Below the pieces are notes generated by a model that searched no databases, was not told the origin of the DNA, and was given only the letters and a program-made list of their open reading frames with translations. This document shows positions 1 to 5,170 of a DNA stretch of 5,170 nucleotides, piece after piece. The DNA is from Clostridiales bacterium (GTDB taxonomy: Bacteria > Bacillota > Clostridia > Lachnospirales > Anaerotignaceae). The stretch covers positions 1-5,170 of the forward strand of contig JAJQDF010000074.1 of the NCBI GenBank assembly GCA_021202325.1. Direction: 5' to 3'. The position numbers and the translations under genes were made by a program. How positions within the stretch are numbered: the first letter of the stretch is position 1; each line of letters begins with the position of its first letter.

Positions 1-455
1 GTTCCAGATACATCAATAACTTCCAAAGATAAATCGACATCTTTTGTAAAAGTATAATTCTCTATATCAAGTGAGAATTCTTCAGAAGCAGAGCCTCCAA
101 CATTACATGGAATAGTTATTGTTTCTGAAATATCCTTTTTCCCATTACTTATTCCATAAATGCCATAGTCACTATATGTTCCCATAATTTGTACTGTAAC
201 TTCAACATCATTGTAGTTAAAATTAGTCGATGCTCCTGAAATCTCCACTCGACAAGTGATTGCATCATAGAAATTAAAAGAGTAACCACTAAATGCTACT
301 GCATTGCCTCCAGCCTGATAACCTCCATCAACCACTAAATACTGTGTATAGTTATCAACATTCAGTTCAATAGAGTTATCAGAAGCACTTCCTTGACAGC
401 CAGTAAAAGTAAATAATACCACAATAATACAGCACAAAAAAGCCTTTAATTTCAT
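1..455 (-). CDS. Putative surface lipoprotein, 3' end outside window
   Basis: I do not recognise a named family. The 151 visible residues begin MKLKAF, followed by a hydrophobic stretch (about residues 6-17) and a lipobox-like FTGC with the lipidated cysteine at residue 20. This is a type II signal peptide, so the mature protein should be anchored to the outer face of the membrane. The mature part is Ser/Thr/Asn/Tyr-rich, with alternating polar and hydrophobic residues suggesting beta strands, and has Cys68 and Cys117, which could form a disulfide. A segment around residues 29-42 (SIELNVDNYTQYLVV) resembles a motif I associate with small Firmicute lipoproteins. The start ATG has AGAAGGG about 7 bases upstream, inside the end of the HTH gene, whose stop is 3 bases away, so translation is probably coupled. 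The frame is open to the left edge and the C-terminus is missing. It would be the surface output of the invertible promoter described at 732-837. No function is assigned. Confidence 0.8.
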   Translation of the reverse strand, partial: MKLKAFLCCIIVVLFTFTGCQGSASDNSIELNVDNYTQYLVVDGGYQAGGNAVAFSGYSFNFYDAITCRVEISGASTNFNYNDVEVTVQIMGTYSDYGIYGISNGKKDISETITIPCNVGGSASEEFSLDIENYTFTKDVDLSLEVIDVSG

Positions 456-458
456 ATT

Positions 459-635
459 TCAACCCTTCTTCGATATTTTTTCTAATACTTGATATACTTC
501 TTTTTCTGAAATATGCCAAGGTTTCCCTTTTCCATCTTGTGTTGCTGTTTTAAATATGCCCTCTCTGCACCATCTTCTAACAGTTTCCTGAGAACAATTC
601 AAGATTTCTGCCGCCCGGCTTGTTCCAATATCCAC
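459..635 (-). CDS. Small excisionase-like helix-turn-helix DNA-binding protein
   Basis: This 58-residue protein starts at GTG and ends with TGA. It reads VDIGTSRAAEILNCSQETVR, then RWCREG, a basic turn GKGKPWHIS, and a final helix EKEVYQVLEKISKKG. The order helix, turn, recognition helix (SQETVRRW, about residues 15-22), then a short wing (about 33-43) is the pattern of the excisionase/MerR-like HTH_17 domain, and the length is normal for a stand-alone domain. GTG is chosen because AAAGGA lies 7 bases upstream and an in-frame TGA precedes it closely; the nearby ATG is in another frame. It is 3 bases upstream of the lipoprotein gene and downstream of the inverted repeats. Such proteins act as recombination directionality factors or transcription regulators. 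Here it could bias the neighbouring recombinase or regulate its own operon; both roles are inference. Confidence 0.8.
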   Translation of the reverse strand: MDIGTSRAAEILNCSQETVRRWCREGIFKTATQDGKGKPWHISEKEVYQVLEKISKKG

Positions 636-642
636 AATATCA

Positions 643-648
643 TCCTTT
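643..648 (-). promoter_or_regulatory. Ribosome binding site deciding the GTG start of the HTH gene
   Basis: On the minus strand AAAGGA is followed by 7 bases and then GTG at 635-633. This spacing supports the GTG over any other in-frame codon, because a TGA stop lies just upstream in the same frame. Confidence 0.65.
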
Positions 649-701
649 CAAATAGAATATAGCATAATTTGCGTTTTACGACTTTTCTAGAATTGAATAC
701 T

Positions 702-731
702 ATTGTTATAATAGTGTACTTTTTTGTAAAT
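702..731 (-). repeat. Left recombination site (inverted copy), one half degenerate
   Basis: Bases 713-731 are the exact reverse complement of 838-856 (19 of 19). Extended to 30 bp and aligned to the right site, the inner half and the central dinucleotide (GT at 716-717, the complement of AC at 852-853) are identical, while the outer half (702-712) matches poorly. A conserved inner arm, a conserved centre and a divergent outer arm fit a crossover site whose inner arms are exchanged by inversion. Assignment to the adjacent serine recombinase is inference. Confidence 0.65.
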
Positions 732-837
732 GATAATATATCGTAAATAAGCCATTATTTTTGTAACTTTTCGCTTATTTCTTGTTGAAAAATATAGAGA
801 ATTGTGTTACTATTACTTTGTGTATAATAATTGGATT
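732..837. other. Candidate invertible promoter segment (106 bp)
   Basis: This A+T-rich segment between the two inverted sites contains no gene. It carries a convincing promoter on the plus strand (785-813) and only weak promoter-like matches on the minus strand. In the orientation given, the promoter points away from the HTH-lipoprotein genes. If the segment flipped, it would point leftward at the HTH start about 70-100 bases from the segment end. The layout matches invertible promoters known from gut bacteria: short segment, inverted repeats, outward promoter, recombinase gene next door. Switching is inferred, not seen. Confidence 0.6.
785..813 (+). promoter_or_regulatory. Sigma-A-type promoter inside the invertible segment
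   Basis: TTGAAA at 785-790 is a good -35 box. After 17 bases comes TACTAT at 808-813, preceded by TG plus one base at 805-807, giving an extended -10. Transcription would start near 820 and run rightward over the right site and antisense through the 3' end of the recombinase gene. A second possible -10, TATAAT at 823-828, has only a poorly spaced partner (TTGTGT at 802-807, 15-base spacer). Confidence 0.6.
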
Positions 838-867
838 ATTTACAAAAAAGTACACTTTATTGTAAAT
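838..867 (+). repeat. Right recombination site: 30-bp imperfect palindrome
   Basis: The 30 bases start ATTTACAA and end TTGTAAAT. Compared with its own reverse complement the element matches at 26 of 30 positions; the only mismatched pairs are positions 9/22 and the centre (15/16, AC at 852-853). Small serine recombinases bind as dimers to dyads of about this length and cut at a central dinucleotide, so a non-palindromic AC would give the site polarity. It begins 12 bases past the recombinase stop codon. Its left 19 bases are repeated, inverted, at 713-731. Confidence 0.7.
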
Positions 868-878
868 AGTACCACTCA

Positions 879-1537
<659 letters not shown>

Positions 1538-1554
1538 TCTGTTGGAGAGGCATA

Positions 1555-1596
1555 AAAAAGACAGAAGATCGTTACTGACCAATCTTCTGTCTTTTT
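1555..1596 (-). terminator. Intrinsic terminator closing the methionine operon, possibly bidirectional
   Basis: The arms 1555-1569 and 1582-1596 are perfectly complementary over 15 bp (AAAAAGACAGAAGAT and its reverse complement) with a 12-base loop. On the minus strand the stem ends in a run of T followed by ATG; on the plus strand it also ends in TTTTT. It lies 33 bases past the mmuM stop codon. It separates that operon from the recombinase module and implies that the recombinase has its own promoter. Confidence 0.88.
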
Positions 1597-1628
1597 GTAA
1601 AGGGTTCTTTATTTTGTTAGTTATTATT

Positions 1629-2555
1629 TTACAGCGTATCTCTAAATTCTTTTACCTGGGCAATATCTTCAGGATTTGTTCTGCAGCATCCGCCTATTAT
1701 TGCGGCACCGTCATTGTACCACTGCTTTGTCCATTCACCAAAGCTCTTGCCGTCCTTTGCTCCGAGCCATATCTTTTTAACGGCATCGTATTCTTCGCCT
1801 TTGTTGGGATATACGATTACCGGCTTTGAGCAGGCTTCTTTTATGTTTTTGATGAGGCCTGATATATAAATCGGATTGGTGCAGTTTACACCAATTGCCT
1901 TAACAATGTCCTCAGAATCCATTCTTTTTGCACATTCACTTATGGGCGTTCCATCGCATATATGTTTCTCATCCTTGCAGCTAAAACTGAACCAGCATGG
2001 AATATTCAACTTCTTGGTAATTTCAAGTATAATTTCAGCTTCCCAAAGGCAAGGAAGAGTCTCGCAGGCAAACATTTCCGCTCCGGACTCTGCAAGAAGG
2101 CACATTCTTTCATTATGAAAGTTGTAAATTGTCTCTTTGTCAGCCGCATAATCGCCTCTATACTCCGAACCGTCTGCTAAATATGCTCCGTAGGGACCTA
2201 TCGCAGCCGCAGCTATAAGGCAATCTCTTTCAGGATGATCCTGTTGGAATCTTCCTTTTGCTTTTAGCAGAATTTCAACGGCACTTTTTACAAGTCCTTC
2301 GCTTTCTTCTCTTGTATAGCCTTTTTTCATAAATCCGGCTACACTGGCTTGATAGCTTGCCGCAATACCTATATCTGCTCCGACTTCATAGTAATCATAA
2401 TGAACCTGTTCGATCATTTCCGGCTTTTCGGCAAGCATTTTTGCTGACCACAATTCATCGTTTATATCACAGCCTCTGGCCTCAAGCTCCGTTGCCATAG
2501 CTCCGTCAAGAATTGTAAGCTTATTTCTGTTTAAAAGTTCAGTAAATTTATCCAT
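1629..2555 (-). CDS. mmuM: Homocysteine S-methyltransferase (MmuM-like)
   Basis: The enzyme transfers a methyl group from S-methylmethionine (or S-adenosylmethionine) to homocysteine, giving methionine, in the cytoplasm. The 308 residues match the usual family length. The single barrel domain begins with LDGAMATELEARG (16-28). The three expected zinc/homocysteine-binding cysteines are present: Cys225 in GVNCTNP, and Cys290 and Cys291 in GGCCRTNPEDI near the C-terminus. CETLP (164-168) matches the conserved acidic loop of the family. The ATG has AGGAGGG six bases upstream, and the gap to the transporter stop is 13 bases, so both are on one message. No cobalamin or folate domain follows, which separates it from MetH. 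In Escherichia coli the partner mmuP imports S-methylmethionine; here an AGCS transporter takes that place. The methyl donor is inferred, and a betaine- or other thetin-type donor is possible. Confidence 0.9.
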   Translation of the reverse strand: MDKFTELLNRNKLTILDGAMATELEARGCDINDELWSAKMLAEKPEMIEQVHYDYYEVGADIGIAASYQASVAGFMKKGYTREESEGLVKSAVEILLKAKGRFQQDHPERDCLIAAAAIGPYGAYLADGSEYRGDYAADKETIYNFHNERMCLLAESGAEMFACETLPCLWEAEIILEITKKLNIPCWFSFSCKDEKHICDGTPISECAKRMDSEDIVKAIGVNCTNPIYISGLIKNIKEACSKPVIVYPNKGEEYDAVKKIWLGAKDGKSFGEWTKQWYNDGAAIIGGCCRTNPEDIAQVKEFRDTL

Positions 2556-2568
2556 GTTGCCCTCCTGT

Positions 2569-3993
2569 TTATTTTTCTATGGTCTCATAGGAAACTCTTT
2601 CAGGCTTTTCTCCTCTGTTAATAGCAGGAATAAATCTGTTCCAGAAGTCGTCATAGAGTCTGAATATTTCCTTTCTCTTAGTATAAATGAATACAAGAGT
2701 AATTACAACATACATTGCGCTTATAAGGTCAGTTGCAGCCCAAAGCAAGTCCGCCTCTATGTTATAGAAAAACAGACAAGGAAGCATGTAATAAACCATA
2801 TATATCGGTGTAGCAATTTTATTGAGCTTCGTGTCGCCAAAAGCATAGTCTATGGACTTTGTGCATGAATAGTACATACCGATTATGGTAGTCCATACAA
2901 AAATAGTTGTAGCAATGGCCATGAAATATCCTCCGAAATTTCCGTATGCAACTTTAAAGGCCACTGTTGTCAGCTGTGCGCTTGTAATGTCAGGATAGTC
3001 TATATAAACATTTGTTATTATAATTGATACAGCTGTTACAGTACATACAAGTATAGTATCGAGGAAAACTTCTCCCCAGCCCCATGAAGACTGGCGTACA
3101 GGATGGTCTGTCTTACCCGAAGCATGTGCTACTATACCATAGCCTGTTCCGGCGTCATTTGAATAGAGTCCTCTGGCTACACCATATCTTATAGCATCCT
3201 TTACAGTGGCACCGGCAAATCCTCCGATACCTGCCATAGGGGTAAACGCAGATTTGAATATGATTGCAAAAGCCGCCGGAACCTGGTCAATATACATAAC
3301 AAGTATTCCTATTCCTGCAATTATATAGGCAAACGCCATGAAAGGAACTGCCTTTTCCATAACCGATGCTATTCTTTTCAGTCCTCCGGCTATTGTTATA
3401 AAGCAGGTAATTCCCATAATGATTATTGAAATTATAGGCGCTATTCCAAATCCTTCATAAAGGGAACTTGTAAGTGATTCTGTCTGAACACAGCATGTCC
3501 AAGGGCCAAACACGAAACAGAATATAGCAAGTATAAATGCACCTGTTTTCCAGCCAAGGGCGTTTTTCATAACAAATGAACGGTCGCATAAATATTCGTC
3601 CTTTGACTTGTCAAATTTAACTCTATACCTCTGTCCAAGGATAATTTCACAAGCTTTTGTTGACATTCCGAGTAAGCCTGATATCCACATCCAAAATACA
3701 GCTCCCGGTCCGCCCATTGTTATGGCAGTTGCTACGCCTCCGATGTTTCCTACACCGATAGTATTTGCCATGGCAGTACATGCGGCGGCAAAACCGGATA
3801 CGGTTCCTTCACCTTCTCCGCCGCCCTTGAATATTTTTCCAATAGTGTTCTGGAAATGAAATTTAATTCTGGTTATGTATCTGCCCTTAAATTTTATAGT
3901 CAAATAAAGTCCTGTTCCCACAAGGGCAACTGTCATCGGAGTTCCCCACATGAAATCCGATATAGTTTGAATTATTGTAAGTAATAAGTCCAT
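2569..3993 (-). CDS. AGCS-family sodium:amino-acid symporter
   Basis: This 474-residue membrane protein has roughly ten to eleven hydrophobic segments. It is a sodium- (or proton-) coupled amino-acid importer of the alanine/glycine:cation symporter family. Family features are the helix-1 region TAMANTIGVGNIGGVATAIT (73-92) with GGPGAVFWMW just after it, the RGLYSNDAGTG segment (274-284) followed by HPVRQ (297-301), and a charged cytoplasmic C-terminus (438-474). Two places differ from the alanine carriers I recall: TAMANTIG where TALSxTIG is usual, and SNDAGTGYG where SNEAGMGSA is usual. Both map to the conserved core, so the substrate may not be alanine. The start ATG follows GGAGG with a 7-base spacer. 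The gene lies between a PLP sulfur lyase and a homocysteine methyltransferase, suggesting methionine, S-methylmethionine or a related amino acid as substrate. The family is certain; the substrate is a guess from context. Confidence 0.92.
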   Translation of the reverse strand: MDLLLTIIQTISDFMWGTPMTVALVGTGLYLTIKFKGRYITRIKFHFQNTIGKIFKGGGEGEGTVSGFAAACTAMANTIGVGNIGGVATAITMGGPGAVFWMWISGLLGMSTKACEIILGQRYRVKFDKSKDEYLCDRSFVMKNALGWKTGAFILAIFCFVFGPWTCCVQTESLTSSLYEGFGIAPIISIIIMGITCFITIAGGLKRIASVMEKAVPFMAFAYIIAGIGILVMYIDQVPAAFAIIFKSAFTPMAGIGGFAGATVKDAIRYGVARGLYSNDAGTGYGIVAHASGKTDHPVRQSSWGWGEVFLDTILVCTVTAVSIIITNVYIDYPDITSAQLTTVAFKVAYGNFGGYFMAIATTIFVWTTIIGMYYSCTKSIDYAFGDTKLNKIATPIYMVYYMLPCLFFYNIEADLLWAATDLISAMYVVITLVFIYTKRKEIFRLYDDFWNRFIPAINRGEKPERVSYETIEK

Positions 3994-4043
3994 CGCAATT
4001 CCTCCAATTTTATACTTTTCGTCATTCCTACACTAACTGAATA

Positions 4044-5170
4044 TTATTTTCCGAACACCTCCAAAGCATTTTTTATATCATTTATGATATCTTCACTGTC
4101 TTCAATTCCAACAGAAATGCGAATCAGCCCCTCTTCCATTCCCATTTCCTTAAGTTGTTCAGGTGTAAACTCCGTTCTGAAGGCTGTTGCCGGATGGGCA
4201 AGCGATGTTCTAAAGCCTCCCAAAGTTCCAAGGTATTTAATCATATCGAGTCTCCTTATAAACTCGTTTACCTTTTCCCTATCGTCCTCTACCCTGAAGC
4301 TCAGCATAGGACCAAAGCCATTTTTAAACAATCTCAGAGCAAGTTCATGCTGAGGGTGTGTTTTCAGCGAAGGATAATTTACATATTTTACTTTTGAATC
4401 GGCATCTAAGACATGTGCCAGTTTATCCGCATTAGCCATCTGTTTTTCGACTCTGAGCTGCATTGTTCTTATGCTTCTTAAAACCAACCAGGAAGTGTTG
4501 GCATCAAGACATCCTCCCAAAAGTAGATAGCTTGGATTTATTGTATCTATAATTTTTGCCGACGAAGTAATGCAGCCGCCTGTTATATCGCTGTGACCGC
4601 CGAAAAATTTCGTCATTGAATGTATAACTATATCTGCTCCATGCTCTAAAGGCCTAATAACAAACGGTGTTGTAAACGTACTATCAACAACAGTCAGTAA
4701 TCCATGTTCCTTGGCTACCTCAGTAACTGCATCAATATCGACAACATTTATAAGAGGATTACTTATTATCTCGGTATATATAATCTTTGTTTCAGGCTTG
4801 ACAGCAACTTTTACCGCATCAATATCGGTAAAGTCGGCATAGTCAGTGCAAATGCCAAACTTTATTAAGATATTATTCATAAACTCTATTGTCTCGCCAT
4901 ATACAGCGTTGCTGCAAAGCACTCTGTCTCCGGATTTTAAAAGCGAAATAAGCGTTGTCGATATAGCCGCCATTCCGGAAGATGTAATAATACTTTTTTC
5001 GCCGCTTTCCATATATGAAATTGTCTCGGCCAGCATATCTCTGTTTGGAGCCGCCGTTCTGTTGTAAAAATATTTTCCTCCGGCATTGGCAAAATCATAG
5101 TCGTCCATGTCCTCAACTTCACAAGCCGAAGAATAGTATATCGGCGGACAATCCGGGCTTAATATTTCCT
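4044..5170 (-). CDS. Trans-sulfuration family PLP enzyme (methionine gamma-lyase / cystathionine lyase-like), 5' end outside window
   Basis: This is a cytoplasmic fold-type I PLP enzyme of the Cys/Met metabolism family. The frame stays open from the ATG at 5108 to the right edge, adding 20 codons that read EILSPDCPPIYYSSACEVED. The PPIYYSSA part matches the conserved PPIYQTST region of the family, so the real start lies outside and the 5108 ATG is internal. Counting from the edge (374 visible residues), the cofactor sites are: Tyr35-Arg37 in YNR (phosphate of the partner subunit), SGMAAI at 64-69, the substrate-stacking Tyr90 in VYGE, Asp162 in VVDSTFTTPF (pyridine nitrogen), and the Schiff-base Lys187 in HSMTKFFGGH. 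Family activities include methionine gamma-lyase (methanethiol plus 2-oxobutyrate plus ammonia) and cystathionine beta- or gamma-lyase. Residue 92 is Glu where Pseudomonas putida methionine gamma-lyase has Cys116, so I do not choose between them. It is the first visible gene of the operon, 50 bases before the transporter. Confidence 0.9.
   Translation of the reverse strand, partial: EILSPDCPPIYYSSACEVEDMDDYDFANAGGKYFYNRTAAPNRDMLAETISYMESGEKSIITSSGMAAISTTLISLLKSGDRVLCSNAVYGETIEFMNNILIKFGICTDYADFTDIDAVKVAVKPETKIIYTEIISNPLINVVDIDAVTEVAKEHGLLTVVDSTFTTPFVIRPLEHGADIVIHSMTKFFGGHSDITGGCITSSAKIIDTINPSYLLLGGCLDANTSWLVLRSIRTMQLRVEKQMANADKLAHVLDADSKVKYVNYPSLKTHPQHELALRLFKNGFGPMLSFRVEDDREKVNEFIRRLDMIKYLGTLGGFRTSLAHPATAFRTEFTPEQLKEMGMEEGLIRISVGIEDSEDIINDIKNALEVFGK

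Noticed and set aside
707..712. TATAAT on the plus strand in the left site as a separate promoter
   Set aside because: No acceptable -35 box lies 16-18 bases upstream, and it falls inside the degenerate arm of the left recombination site.
745..760. AAATAA/TTATTT hairpin inside the segment as a terminator
   Set aside because: The stem is 6 bp of A and T with a 4-base loop and no G+C-rich core, too weak to call in A+T-rich DNA.
713..856. The 19-bp inverted repeats as terminal repeats of an insertion sequence
   Set aside because: Only 106 bp lies between them and it holds no transposase. A small non-autonomous element is not excluded, but the adjacent serine recombinase and the dyad with an asymmetric centre fit recombination sites better.
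2554..2868. 104-residue open frame on the plus strand
   Set aside because: It is the shadow of the transporter C-terminus, without a ribosome binding site or family resemblance.
3994..4043. Riboswitch, T-box or terminator between the PLP enzyme and the transporter
   Set aside because: The gap is only 50 bases and holds the transporter ribosome binding site but no stem-loop or known leader motif.
5106..5108. ATG at 5108 as the true start of the PLP enzyme
   Set aside because: The frame is open for 20 more codons to the window edge and encodes the conserved PPIYYSSA region of the family. No good ribosome binding site precedes this ATG.

Overview
The window is low-G+C, Gram-positive-like DNA, most probably from an anaerobic Clostridia-type Firmicute. 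The reasons are strong GGAGG-type ribosome binding sites, A+T-rich intergenic DNA, a lipoprotein signal typical of the group, and family-level resemblance of the recombinase and the AGCS transporter. The species cannot be named from sequence alone. Every convincing gene reads leftward, on the minus strand.

Right part (1629-5170): three tightly packed genes form a probable operon of methionine/sulfur amino-acid metabolism. In transcription order they are a trans-sulfuration-family PLP lyase (its N-terminus lies beyond the right edge), an AGCS-family sodium:amino-acid symporter, and a homocysteine S-methyltransferase (MmuM-like). The gaps are 50 and 13 bases. A perfect 15-bp stem terminator at 1555-1596 closes the unit. 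Together the genes would import an amino acid, make methionine from homocysteine and a methyl donor, and cleave C-S bonds of methionine or cystathionine. The exact substrates are inferred.

Left part (1-1550): this looks like a separate accessory module. It holds a complete small serine recombinase (879-1484), a 243-base intergenic region, a 58-residue excisionase-like helix-turn-helix protein (459-635, GTG start) and a lipoprotein (1-455, cut by the left edge). The last two genes are 3 bases apart and probably translationally coupled.

The most interesting element is in the 636-878 gap. A perfect 19-bp inverted repeat (713-731 and 838-856) flanks a 106-bp A+T-rich segment. The right copy sits inside a 30-bp imperfect palindrome with a non-palindromic central AC, as expected of a serine-recombinase crossover site. 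The left copy is the same site in inverted orientation, with a degenerate outer half. The segment carries a good promoter (TTGAAA, 17 bp, extended-10 TGTTACTAT) that now points right, away from the HTH-lipoprotein genes and antisense to the recombinase. I infer a phase-variable invertible promoter, shown here in the OFF orientation for the lipoprotein operon and probably flipped by the neighbouring recombinase. Inversion itself cannot be seen in one sequence.
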